In this document: positions 24,400-32,824 of the stretch, in pieces
Numbering within the stretch: position 1 is the first letter of the stretch
How the letters are laid out: each line of letters opens with the position of its first letter
Source of the DNA: Microbispora rosea
GTDB lineage: Bacteria > Actinomycetota > Actinomycetes > Streptosporangiales > Streptosporangiaceae
Assembly (NCBI RefSeq): GCF_900156315.1
Contig: NZ_FTNI01000015.1
Location: 141,268-205,267 of the forward strand
Length of the DNA stretch: 64,000 nucleotides
Reading direction: 5' to 3'
Translations under genes and position numbers: made by a program
Notes under the pieces: generated by a model
Seen by the model: the letters and a program-made list of their open reading frames with translations, nothing else
Told to the model about the DNA's origin: nothing
Databases searched by the model: none

Positions 24400-26862
24400 T
24401 CATCGGGTCAAGACGTTGCGCTCAGTGCCCTGTCCGAACGGACTGGTGGATTCTATGTCGATCCGGTCGCCGCCCGCGCTGACCTTCACGGCCGTCGCGG
24501 CGGCCCACTTGGACACGCAGTTTTGGCCGTTCTGGCCGTGGATCCAGAGAACCTCCGTGCCCGCGTAGTTGGGGTCGGCTCCGCGAATGCGCAGGGTGAG
24601 ATCTCCGGTACGGAACACGCAGCGCGATATCGGCTCGCCCACATCGGCGCGCGTGTAGCCATCCCATCCTCCACGGACCGGGCGCAGCTCGAAGCTCCCG
24701 CTACCCCACTTCCACGTCCCGCTCAGGTCCCTGCCGGTCACCTGGAGGCGGGCGGGGGCGCGACGGTCCTGGCTGCGGCCCGTGGCGACGATCTCGAAAT
24801 CGCCGGGTGTGCCGGGCGCGGTCGCCTCAAGGGAGGCGCCGCCGGCCTGCGCGGCGACGGTGCCGAGTGAGGCACCGTCGAGGGTGAACGTGACCGGCTC
24901 GCCATCGTCGAACCCGCGCGCCGAAACCGTGAGCTTCTGACCGGCGGCGACGCTGGGCGGCGACAGCGTAAGTGTGATGACCGATACGGTTCCATGCGCG
25001 GACCGTCCGGAGACGCTACCCGTCGCGGTGATCGTGTACGACCCGGGAGCGGTTCCCGGCGTGATGTCGCGCGCGGCCGCGCCCTGGGCGTCGGCGGTCG
25101 TGGTCGCTGGCTGCCCGGATCCAGCGGGACCCGACCAGACGAACGCCACGGGCTCGCCCGGCGAGAAGCCGGTAGCTCGCGCGGTCACCGCCTGCCCGGC
25201 GGAAACGGAGCTCGCGGAGAGCTTCAGCCCGGCGTCGGGGGGCGGCCTTTGTGGGCTGGGCGTGACCGTTTCCGGTGAGCGCGGTGGCGAAGGCGAAGGC
25301 GGGGGTGAAGGTGAGGACGGACGCGTCGTGACCGGCTGACCGGTGTCGGAAAGGGGCGGCACGACCGGCTGACTGGGGTTGTAGATGGTCGGCGTGACAT
25401 AGGCTGCAGGGCTGGAACTCGGATGCGTTGTCGCGACGCTTACCCCGATTACCCCCAGGGTCGCCACCGTCGCGGCGGTGACCACCGCGATGGCGATCGA
25501 CTGGACGCTGACGATACCGGCTCCCGTCTTACCGCCGAGCGTACCGATGGCGACACCCGCCCCTGCGCCGCCGACTGTGAAACCGGCCGCCAGACCGAGG
25601 GCACGTTTCCTGGTGTTCTCCTCACTCTGGAAATAGGCCAGGTCATCAGCCGCACCGACCCGCGCGGCGGCCTGCGCGCCAAGGTGCAGCACTCGACCCC
25701 ACGCGCCCCACCGCAGCGACCGGCCGAGCGCCGCCGCCACTGTGCGGGCCAAGATCCGCGCTGGGTCGTACGCTTCCCGTGCCATCGCCAGCTCGAGAAC
25801 ACCTATTACCGCCGGGGCGCTCCCGACGATCTGCCCGCGCGTGGCGGTGGCGGCCCAGGCGGCCAGGTTGGAGGCGTACACGGCGGCATCGAACTGCTCG
25901 TGCGCGCTGTCATCGGACCGAACGACGGCACCGCCCGAGTGGTCCACCAGCCGGAGCCGCGTCAGCGTGGCGATCGCGCCGCCCGCGGACGCGATCCCGG
26001 CCAGGGCCGCGAGCAGCCCCGGCGTCACTGGTCGGCCGGGCAGTGCGCCGAGCACCCGGTAGACGGCCAGCGCGTCCAGGTCCAGCGAAGCCGCCAGGAC
26101 CGAACGGGGATCGGCACCGATCTCACCCGTCAGCGCGAGCACGGCAGCCGCTTGGAGCAGCAGCCGAGGGTGCCCGCCTGAGTGGCGGCACAGATCGCGG
26201 GCGGCCACTGCCTGCGCGGGCGTCAGCGGAATCCCGGCCTGGTGGGTGACCAGGGCCATCGCGGCCACTTCCGGCAGACCGCGCAGTTCAAGGTAGTAGC
26301 TGTCCTCAACCAAACCTCGTGCGGACGACCCGATCAGCAGGCTGCTCGCGGGTGTCGCGTCGAGCAAGGCGGCCAGGTCGCTGGGAGGACCATCGAAGTC
26401 GTCAACCACGATCAGCGCCCGGACCATGCCCATCAGCCGTCGCAGCCGCATCGGCGAGGGCCGATGGTCGGGGCTGTCGTAGCAGACCTCAAACAGCTCC
26501 TGCACGAGATCCTCGGCCGGTCGCCCTGCGCCGGACAGGAACACCACCTCGTCACCGGCCGCGCGCCGGTCGGCGGCGATCCGGCGCAACAGCGCCGACT
26601 TGCCGATACCGGGCACCCCGTGCACCTGCACCAACGCGCCCGGCGTACGCAACCACCTGTCGATCTGCGCCAGTTCGCCGTCGCGCCCCCACAGCACACC
26701 CGCAAGCAGCGGATCGGAAGGGGCAGGGCGCCGCGCTACGTCCGGCACAGACCCGCCCGGCTCGACCCGTGAGGCCCGGTCGGCGTAATAGGTGACGACG
26801 TTGCCGTCGCCGACAATCACCACACCGTAGACGTCGCCCCCGATGTCCACCTGGTGCCCCAT
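24400..26862 (-). CDS. Transmembrane STAND (NLR-like) ATPase with extracellular sensor region
   Basis: An 820-residue protein in parts. Residues 4-25 form a glycine/valine beta-type motif (VDIGGDVYGVVIVG) that closely matches the end of the protein coded just upstream. A STAND NTPase follows: Walker A GVPGIGKS (82-89), Walker B RALIVVDDFD (149-157), and winged-helix-like LAALAGIA at 284-330. Residues 421-478 are two hydrophobic stretches, then a Pro/Ser linker (480-545), two Ig/IPT-like beta repeats (LKLSASSVSAGQAV and LTLSPPSVAAGQKL) and a C-terminal domain with SGTWKWGSGSFELRPV and two cysteines. So ATPase inside, sensor outside. Likely a conflict or cell-death regulator; this is inference. 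It is 15 bp after its partner, in one operon. Confidence 0.75.
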   Translation of the reverse strand: MGHQVDIGGDVYGVVIVGDGNVVTYYADRASRVEPGGSVPDVARRPAPSDPLLAGVLWGRDGELAQIDRWLRTPGALVQVHGVPGIGKSALLRRIAADRRAAGDEVVFLSGAGRPAEDLVQELFEVCYDSPDHRPSPMRLRRLMGMVRALIVVDDFDGPPSDLAALLDATPASSLLIGSSARGLVEDSYYLELRGLPEVAAMALVTHQAGIPLTPAQAVAARDLCRHSGGHPRLLLQAAAVLALTGEIGADPRSVLAASLDLDALAVYRVLGALPGRPVTPGLLAALAGIASAGGAIATLTRLRLVDHSGGAVVRSDDSAHEQFDAAVYASNLAAWAATATRGQIVGSAPAVIGVLELAMAREAYDPARILARTVAAALGRSLRWGAWGRVLHLGAQAAARVGAADDLAYFQSEENTRKRALGLAAGFTVGGAGAGVAIGTLGGKTGAGIVSVQSIAIAVVTAATVATLGVIGVSVATTHPSSSPAAYVTPTIYNPSQPVVPPLSDTGQPVTTRPSSPSPPPSPSPPRSPETVTPSPQRPPPDAGLKLSASSVSAGQAVTARATGFSPGEPVAFVWSGPAGSGQPATTTADAQGAAARDITPGTAPGSYTITATGSVSGRSAHGTVSVITLTLSPPSVAAGQKLTVSARGFDDGEPVTFTLDGASLGTVAAQAGGASLEATAPGTPGDFEIVATGRSQDRRAPARLQVTGRDLSGTWKWGSGSFELRPVRGGWDGYTRADVGEPISRCVFRTGDLTLRIRGADPNYAGTEVLWIHGQNGQNCVSKWAAATAVKVSAGGDRIDIESTSPFGQGTERNVLTR

Positions 26863-26877
26863 TTAAAGCCCTCTCGA

Positions 26878-27273
26878 TCAAGGCTTATGTATCACCCGAA
26901 ATGTCGCGTTATTGTTCGACCCCGCGATGATCTGGCCCGAAACGTTGCCGCCGACGTGTATGTTTATCGAGCCCGTGTCTCCGAGTCCGGCCACGAGTGC
27001 CTCGATTTCGGCCACGCTTTCCGGGTAGTTCTCCAGTAGCGCCTGAATCCGACCCTGAAGGTGTCCGGCCATGACCGACGCTGGAATCGCCTCAGCGCGG
27101 ACCGCCCCCGCCGCCTCGTCGAGTTCGTCTAGCTCACGCTGCTCCTGGTCCTGGTCGCCACGGCTGAGCAGCCGAGCCACCTTTGCCCGCACACCCGCCC
27201 ACCCGTCGGTGACCATAGCCTGAACGAGCGCCTGACCCGCGGTGGCGGCCAATGCCATCGCCGCAATATCCAC
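26878..27273 (-). CDS. Small helical protein with C-terminal amyloid-signalling-like motif, partner of the STAND ATPase
   Basis: A 131-residue protein, GTG 27273 with a strong AAGGAGG. Residues 1-37 (AAMALAATAGQALVQAMVTDGWAGVRAKVARLL) form an amphipathic to hydrophobic helix typical of a recurrent actinomycete family with NB-ARC partners; 45-95 are acidic helices; 103-126 form the motif IHVGGNVSGQIIAG with N-rich end. The motif shares GG-[N/D]-V-x-G-x-x-I-x-G-x-x-N with the N-terminus of the next protein. An effector with a membrane-active helical (Bell/HeLo-like) domain triggered by amyloid templating is proposed, not shown. Codons such as ATA, AAT and TTT near the end are unusual for this genome and hint at transfer. 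Confidence 0.7.
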   Translation of the reverse strand: MDIAAMALAATAGQALVQAMVTDGWAGVRAKVARLLSRGDQDQEQRELDELDEAAGAVRAEAIPASVMAGHLQGRIQALLENYPESVAEIEALVAGLGDTGSINIHVGGNVSGQIIAGSNNNATFRVIHKP

Positions 27274-28066
27274 GGTAGGTCCTCCTTGGTATGACTACTA
27301 CGTAGAACATACGGGTCCACGAAAGGCCCCGATAGAGGGCTATCCCTGTATTAGTTATGCGGCACCGAGAGAACAAAGCTGAAGAAATGAATCAGGACGA
27401 GACTCTCGGTGGCGCAGGCGGACGCAGCCACGGGGAATGCAGCAACATCATGAGCTGGCCCAGTCGCTGGAACACCGCTCCGGTCACCAGGCCACGAGCC
27501 GGGCCATGATCGGCCGATGGCGGCAGGGGTGTGGTCGAACCGCTCGCGCCGCTGGGCGCTGCGGGTGCCTTTCGTAGCATTCCAGTCTCCGCGTCCAAGG
27601 ACGCCATAGGGTGCCCGGCCTTGGGCTTCAGGGCGTCGATGACGATCCGGCCGCCGAGCTGGAGAACCGTCTGTGCGACCTTGGCGTGCCCGGTTGCCAG
27701 GTCCAGATCATCCCGTCACAGACCGCACGGGTCACCACAGCGTAGGCCCCGCAGCAGCACGATCCAGTACAGCTGGACGCGGCCGGTCATCTTCGGCCGC
27801 GTCCAAGAATGTCCGCACCTGCCCGGGTGGAATTCAGCGCCAGGACGACGACGAGGAAACGGTCAGCAAGGAGAAAAAGCCTCCACCCCTCGTCGATCGA
27901 TAGAGCCGTGCGTGTCCTGCTCATATGGGTGTCGTATTGGGAAGGCCGATCTATGCGTCGTCCGCACCCCTCCCCTGCTGTTCAGGCCGTTGAGATCGGC
28001 CTTGTCGGCCGTCACGGCTCCCTTTCCGTGGGAGTTGTTGAAGACCGCCTTAGCGTCGGTCGGTTG
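27274..28066. other. Gene-poor region with a probable gene remnant
   Basis: These 793 bp carry the STAND-operon promoter at the left. On the minus strand about 27392-27810 there is a broken frame with protein-like stretches (MTGRVQLYWIVLLRG, a TGA, then AKVAQTVLQLGGRIVIDALK), suggesting a decayed gene of unknown family. Sequence near 27300-27400 is clearly less GC-rich than the surroundings. Nothing else is supportable. Confidence 0.45.
27348..27376 (-). promoter_or_regulatory. Promoter of the STAND operon
   Basis: On the minus strand TTGTTC (27371-27376) and TAATAC (27348-27353) are separated by 17 bp. The expected 5' leader of about 70 nt contains the palindrome GATAG-CCCT-CTATC and ends in AAGGAGG before GTG 27273. 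Confidence 0.55.
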
Positions 28067-29758
28067 TCAGGTGGGTGGCTGCGGGGGTGGGAGGTGCAGG
28101 AGGCGGGCGGCCCAGGACAGGGCGGCGGTGAGGCGGCGCCGGCGTTGGTCGAACAGGGCCGGATCGGCGTCGCGCGCCGGGGTGAGCAGGGGTTGTTGCC
28201 CGGCGATCAGCGCGGCGTGGCCTGTGGCATGCGGTCCCTGGCCGGTGTCCGGTGCGGGGCCGCCTTCGGCGTGCAGGGCGACGAGCCAGAGGTGGTGGTC
28301 GAGCCAGGGGTCGCCGATCGCCGCCGACGCCCAGTCGGCCAGCACCAGGCGGCCGTCGTGGCACCAGAGGTTCGCCGCGCGTACGTCGCGGTGGATCAGG
28401 CTGTCCCCCTCGATGGGTGCCCCGGCGGCCGCGGCATGGAGCGTGTCCAGGTGTTCGGCCAGCCACCGGCGTGAACATACGTTCATGCGCAGCAGGCGGG
28501 CCGGGTCGGTGGCGATGGCTTCCCAGGGGTTGGACGCCTCCCGCAATACCGGCACGCCGGACGGTGCGGGCAGCGTGTGCACCTCGTGGAGCAGCTCCTG
28601 AGCGGCTGCGACCAGGGGTGCGGTCCAATCGCGGACCCAGTGGTCGGGCTCCAGCATTTCCAGTACGAGCATCGGCAGGGGCTCACGGGGGCTCGCCAGC
28701 AGCCGCGGCAGGAACGGGCGGTCGCCCAGCGCCTCGTACACCGCCGACTCCACACCGAATTCGGCGCGGTCGGCAGGCGCGGCGGCCTTGATGAACACGG
28801 AACCGCCACCGGCACGGTCGGCGATTCGCGTCACGGACCTGCTGTGCCCGCCCGTCACCGGTCGCAGATTCGTGATCTCGCAGCCGAGCGCCTGGCCGGC
28901 CGAGGTGGCGATGTCGGCGTCGGTCGCCGGCCCGGTGGTCACGGGCCGGCCGGACACGCGCGACAGCAGCAGTTCGACCACCGGTTCGTTGGCGCGGCGG
29001 ACCGCCTGCCTGCTGCCTGGGTCCGGTCGGCCGAGCGACTCGGTGACCAGGCGCCATATCAGGGCGCGCAGCAACAGCTGGTCGATGTCGTCCTCGCCGT
29101 CCAGTTCGTCGAGGATGCTCGGCGGTGCGGCGGACCAGGCCAGCAGGTCCACGGCAGCGACCGCCAAGGCGTAGCCCGCCGGCCGCCAGCTCGGTGAGAA
29201 GTCGATGACCGCCGGCGGCTGCCCAGCCGCGAACAACACGTTGCCCGCGATGTCACAGTGCACGAGCTGGCTGGGTAACCGTACCGGCCGAGTGGCGGCC
29301 CGCAGGCCCTCCACCAGATCCGACAGTTCCGGCGCCAGCTCGACCTCGGCCTGGTCCCATGCCACTCGTTCGGCCACCGCCCAGCGGTTTCTGCCGCGTC
29401 CCAGCCAGCCCGGGGCGGGGACATCGGCGAGGGCCGCGTGGAACGCCCGGCCGGCCGCGACGAGGTCCGGCCACCGCGCCACGGGATCCGGCTCGCCCTC
29501 GACAGTGGTCCACGCCGCCCACCCGCCGGCAACCCACGAGCCGTCAGCCGCGCGCACGGGCAGGGGCACCCGGAAACCCGGACCGTGCAGATCGGCGAAC
29601 ACCTCGGCGAGCCACGACGCCACCGCCGGCTGCGGGGCGGGTTTGAGCACCAGTTCGCCCGCCTGCCAGCAGGTGCCGTGCCCTCCGGGCAACAACCGCG
29701 CGGGACCGGATGCGACTCCGAAAGCCGCGCGCACCTCCACCGGCAGATCATCGGACAC
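28067..29758 (-). CDS. Fusion of two aminoglycoside-phosphotransferase-like kinase domains
   Basis: A 563-residue protein, GTG 29758 preceded by GGAGGG. Domain 1 (about 5-270) resembles the TIGR02569-like APH group, with catalytic loop HCDIAGN (His167, Asp169, Asn173) and metal Asp186 in VIDFS. Domain 2 (about 285-555) has ATP lysine K324 in VFIKAAAP, catalytic loop HRDVRAAN (His456, Asp458, Asn463) and Asp475 in LADWAS. Both active sites look complete except that domain 1 has no clear ATP lysine motif. Substrate unknown: antibiotic, nucleoside or small metabolite. Such a tandem is unusual. It is divergent from the peptidase E gene. Confidence 0.8.
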   Translation of the reverse strand: MSDDLPVEVRAAFGVASGPARLLPGGHGTCWQAGELVLKPAPQPAVASWLAEVFADLHGPGFRVPLPVRAADGSWVAGGWAAWTTVEGEPDPVARWPDLVAAGRAFHAALADVPAPGWLGRGRNRWAVAERVAWDQAEVELAPELSDLVEGLRAATRPVRLPSQLVHCDIAGNVLFAAGQPPAVIDFSPSWRPAGYALAVAAVDLLAWSAAPPSILDELDGEDDIDQLLLRALIWRLVTESLGRPDPGSRQAVRRANEPVVELLLSRVSGRPVTTGPATDADIATSAGQALGCEITNLRPVTGGHSRSVTRIADRAGGGSVFIKAAAPADRAEFGVESAVYEALGDRPFLPRLLASPREPLPMLVLEMLEPDHWVRDWTAPLVAAAQELLHEVHTLPAPSGVPVLREASNPWEAIATDPARLLRMNVCSRRWLAEHLDTLHAAAAGAPIEGDSLIHRDVRAANLWCHDGRLVLADWASAAIGDPWLDHHLWLVALHAEGGPAPDTGQGPHATGHAALIAGQQPLLTPARDADPALFDQRRRRLTAALSWAARLLHLPPPQPPT

Positions 29759-29901
29759 CCCGCCACCCTCCACACGGGCCCGCGCCGGTGTCAATCGAAA
29801 TACCGCCTCCCTGCCGGGCCCCTCGACTCGGCGGACCCGCCGCAGGTGCGTAGGTTGCTGCACCGGTCGGTCAGCTTTCATGAGCACAAGGAGTACGCCC
29901 C

Positions 29902-30615
29902 ATGACTCACACCCGAAGAATCGCCCTGCTCGGCGGCGGCTTCTCCGACGACCCCGACACTCTGCTGGACGACTTTGTCCTCGCGACAACGGGAAAGGAG
30001 CGGCCGAAGGTCTGCTTCGTTCCGACGGCCAGCGGAGACTCGGCGGGATACGTCGACCGCTTTTACGCCGCCTTCTCCTCCCTGGACTGCGTGCCCACCC
30101 ACCTCTCACTGTTCCGCCGCGAGCACCGCGACCTGCGCGCCCTGATCCTGTCGCAGGACGTGGTGTACGTCGGGGGAGGCAACACCGCCAACCTGATCGC
30201 GGTCTGGCGCCTGCACGGACTGGACGAGGTTCTGCGCGAGGCGTACGAGGCCGGAGTGCTGCTCTGCGGAATCAGCGCGGGCGCGGCCTGCTGGTTCGAC
30301 GCCTGCCTCACCGACTCGTTCGGCCCGATGAGCCCTCTCCTGGACGGTCTGGGACTGATCGACGGAAGCTTCTGCCCCCACTACGACGCGGAGGCCGAGC
30401 GGCGGCCCGCCTTCCTGAGCGCGGTGGCCGACGGCACCCTGCCCGGCGGCTGGGCCCTCGACGACGGCGCGGCCGCCCTCTTCACGGACGGAGTCCTCAC
30501 CGAAGCCGTCTCACGGGTGCCCGGCGCCGCTGTCCACCGGGTCACCGCCACCGCCCACGGCACGGCCATGGAGACCGCCTCGCCGGTCCGGCTGCTGACT
30601 CCGGCCGGCGCGTGA
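29902..30615 (+). CDS. Peptidase E-like S51 family protein
   Basis: A 237-residue type 1 glutamine-amidotransferase-like serine peptidase. The nucleophile elbow GISAGA holds the catalytic serine; YVGGGNTANLIAVW and FCPHYDAE are further family signatures with the histidine. Known relatives cleave Asp-X dipeptides or cyanophycin. AAGGAG lies 7 nt before ATG 29902. No related genes are adjacent. Confidence 0.88.
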   Translation: MTHTRRIALLGGGFSDDPDTLLDDFVLATTGKERPKVCFVPTASGDSAGYVDRFYAAFSSLDCVPTHLSLFRREHRDLRALILSQDVVYVGGGNTANLIAVWRLHGLDEVLREAYEAGVLLCGISAGAACWFDACLTDSFGPMSPLLDGLGLIDGSFCPHYDAEAERRPAFLSAVADGTLPGGWALDDGAAALFTDGVLTEAVSRVPGAAVHRVTATAHGTAMETASPVRLLTPAGA

Positions 30616-30687
30616 TGGATGAACCATAGGTCCTGGTCGGCGGGTTCCGGCCGCCGTGTCCGCCCGTGAAGATCGGACGTCCCCCGG

Positions 30688-31332
30688 TCAGCGTTCCTTG
30701 TCGAAGAGCCGGAAGAACCGCTGGGCCGCGTCCGCGTCACCGCTCAACTGCACGTCGCCGGCGTCGGCCGCCGCGGCCACCGTGAGGCCGGTGAAGATCA
30801 GGGCCCGCAGCGTACGGACATCGGCGCGCACCGTCGCATGCACCTCCGACTGTCCGCCGCGGACCACGGTCACCCCGGACGGCGTGGCGGTGACCTCGAA
30901 CGCGTCGACGCCCACGACCAGCCGGACCGTCAGCGCCGGGGTCTCCGGGGCGGGCGGCCGGTAGAAGACCTTGAGAAGCAGCATGAACGCGTCGGTGCTC
31001 ATCTCGGCGCCGTCCAGTGTCGCCCGGCCCGCACCCCAGCGGGCCAGCTCGATCAGCACCGGTTCGAGGGCCCGGCCGCTGTCGGTCAGCTCGTAGGCCC
31101 AGGCGCTGACCGGCGGCCCGAACTCCACCCGGCGGACCACCCCTTCGTCCTCCAGCTCGCGCAGGCGCTGGCTGAGCACGTTCTGGCTGGCGTTGGGGAG
31201 GGCGTTGCGCAGGTCGCGAAACCTCTTCGGGCCGAAGACCAGCTCCCGCACGACGTGCAGGGCCCACCGCTCGCCGACGACGTCGAGCGCCAGGGCGGTG
31301 CCGCATCCGTCTCCATAGCTTCGCTGTGACAC
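30688..31332 (-). CDS. HxlR-type regulator with C-terminal SCP2-like domain
   Basis: A 214-residue protein. The N-terminal winged helix (1-105) has the HxlR signature: CGTALALDVVGERWALHVVRELVFGPKRF, then LSQRLRELEDEGVV. The C-terminal half (about 120-212) reads like an SCP2 sterol-carrier domain, which may bind a hydrophobic effector. It is divergent from an unknown gene, and a perfect 16-bp palindrome lies between them, a likely operator for both. Confidence 0.85.
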   Translation of the reverse strand: MSQRSYGDGCGTALALDVVGERWALHVVRELVFGPKRFRDLRNALPNASQNVLSQRLRELEDEGVVRRVEFGPPVSAWAYELTDSGRALEPVLIELARWGAGRATLDGAEMSTDAFMLLLKVFYRPPAPETPALTVRLVVGVDAFEVTATPSGVTVVRGGQSEVHATVRADVRTLRALIFTGLTVAAAADAGDVQLSGDADAAQRFFRLFDKER

Positions 31333-31338
31333 AGGCCA

Positions 31339-31344
31339 ACTTTA
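31339..31344 (-). promoter_or_regulatory. -10 hexamer TAAAGT for the HxlR gene
   Basis: On the minus strand TAAAGT ends 6 nt before GTG 31332. The adjacent palindrome would cover the spacer and -35 region. Confidence 0.45.
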
Positions 31345-31348
31345 CTTC

Positions 31349-31364
31349 AGGACCGATCGGTCCT
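31349..31364. promoter_or_regulatory. Palindromic operator AGGACCGATCGGTCCT
   Basis: A perfect 16-bp palindrome between the divergent HxlR and unknown genes. Flanking ACTTTA/TACTTT elements act as possible -10 signals on both strands, so binding here could control both directions. Confidence 0.65.
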
Positions 31365-31400
31365 ACTTTAGGAGCAGTAGGTGCGAAGTTAGGAGTAATG

Positions 31401-32123
31401 ATGGATGCGCTGCTCGCCCGCGTCATGGAGACCCACGGCGGACTCGAACGCTGGAAGAACCTGTCGACCCTCACCGCGCGGATCACCTCCGGCGGTCCCT
31501 TCTGGGAGTTCAAGGGGCATGCCGACTTCGCCGGCGACGACGTGGTGGAGGTGAGCCTCCAGAAGGAGCGCGTCGTCCATCGCCGGCCCGCGACCGGCCG
31601 TACGGTCGTGTACGACCGCGAGTCGGACCGGGTGACCGTCACCGGCCCGGACGGCGAGGTGCTGGCCGATCTGCCCGAGCCGCGGTCCACCTTCGACGGC
31701 TACACGCAGGACACGCCGTGGAACCTGGGCCAGATCGCGTACTTCCGCGGCTATGCCGTCTGGCATTACCTCGTCGAGCCGTACGTCTTCACCTGGCCGG
31801 GGGTCGAGGCGCACGAGGTGGAGCCGTGGACCGAAAACGGGGAGAAGTGGCGGGTGCTGAGCGTCACCTATCCGCCGTCGATCCACACGCACAACGCGAC
31901 CCAGCTGTACTACTACGACGACTCCGGGCTGTTGCGACGGATGGACTACCAGCCCGACGTGAACGGCGGGACGGAGGTGGCGCACTACATCCGGGCGCAT
32001 GAGGTGGTGGACGGCATTCCCGTCCCGGTCAAGCGGCACATCCACCGGCGCAACGAGGACGGCACGCCGGACATCTCCTGGGCTCCCATCACCGTCGACA
32101 TCTCGAACATCACGATCAGCTGA
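31401..32123 (+). CDS. Conserved hypothetical protein controlled with an HxlR regulator
   Basis: A 240-residue soluble protein beginning MDALLARVMETHGGLERW. ATG 31401 is chosen because AGGAG lies 5 nt upstream; ATG 31398 is the alternative. The beta-rich middle (ISWEFKG-like FWEFKGHADF, TVVYDRESDRVTV) and LRRMDYQPDV resemble lipoprotein-sorting LolA-like clamp folds, but no signal peptide is present. I do not recognise a characterised family. It shares an operator with the HxlR gene. Confidence 0.7.
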   Translation: MDALLARVMETHGGLERWKNLSTLTARITSGGPFWEFKGHADFAGDDVVEVSLQKERVVHRRPATGRTVVYDRESDRVTVTGPDGEVLADLPEPRSTFDGYTQDTPWNLGQIAYFRGYAVWHYLVEPYVFTWPGVEAHEVEPWTENGEKWRVLSVTYPPSIHTHNATQLYYYDDSGLLRRMDYQPDVNGGTEVAHYIRAHEVVDGIPVPVKRHIHRRNEDGTPDISWAPITVDISNITIS

Positions 32124-32237
32124 GGGAGCCGTCCCGGGGCCGCCGGGGACCCGGCCGAGCAGCGGGGACCGGGACGGGCAGGCCGGTGGCGGGCCGGCCT
32201 GCCCGTGTCACCCCGCCCGTCGCCCGTTATGGCGGGT

Positions 32238-32723
32238 TCAGGCGGCGGGCGAGTGCTCCTTGATGTAGCGGATCAGGCCGACGACGTCGTCGGGGACGAG
32301 GCGGCCGATCGCGCCGCTGGAGTAGACGCTGACGACGACCCGGCCTTCGGGGTCGAGCACGAAGCCGGTCGACTGGACATACCTGGGGTCGTCGTTGACG
32401 AAGGCGCCGGTCGCGCGGGCCAGCAGGTCGGGGTCGGCGCTGTGACCGACCGGGAAGTCCAGCCGGAGCGTGGTGACCAGCTCCTCCGTGGTGGCCTCGT
32501 CGTCCACCGACAGGGCCACCACCTTGGCTTCCACACCGCTGAGGGTCTCCAGCGACCGCTGGAAGGCGCGCAGCTGCGCCTTGCAGTAGGGGCACCACGA
32601 ACCCCGATAGAAGAGCACGACGCCGAAGCTTCCGGCGAGCGCGCCGGGCAGGTGCAGGGTCTCCCCGCCGGGAAGGGCCACGGCCAGATCGGGAAAGCGG
32701 TCGCCGGGGTGGAGCAGTGTCAT
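32238..32723 (-). CDS. Peroxiredoxin (AhpC/TSA family)
   Basis: A 161-residue thioredoxin-fold protein, ATG 32723. The active site FYRGSWCPYCKAQL holds Cys44 (peroxidatic) and Cys47, a CxxC arrangement seen in PrxQ/Prx5-like and actinobacterial AhpC/TSA proteins. It would reduce peroxides with thioredoxin or mycothiol electrons in the cytosol. It is divergent from an ECF sigma factor gene, with 101 bp between them. Confidence 0.88.
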   Translation of the reverse strand: MTLLHPGDRFPDLAVALPGGETLHLPGALAGSFGVVLFYRGSWCPYCKAQLRAFQRSLETLSGVEAKVVALSVDDEATTEELVTTLRLDFPVGHSADPDLLARATGAFVNDDPRYVQSTGFVLDPEGRVVVSVYSSGAIGRLVPDDVVGLIRYIKEHSPAA

Positions 32724-32811
32724 GTCGATGTCCCTGTCGTCTCGGAAATCGGGTTTGTCACTGTCTTCGCGTCACCGTCGGCCGAGGTCTTACCTCCCGG
32801 GGGCGGTCAAA

Positions 32812-32817
32812 TAGCAT
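32812..32817 (+). promoter_or_regulatory. -10 hexamer TAGCAT for the sigma factor gene
   Basis: TAGCAT ends 7 nt before ATG 32825; leaderless layout. Confidence 0.45.
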
Positions 32818-32824
32818 CGGACGT

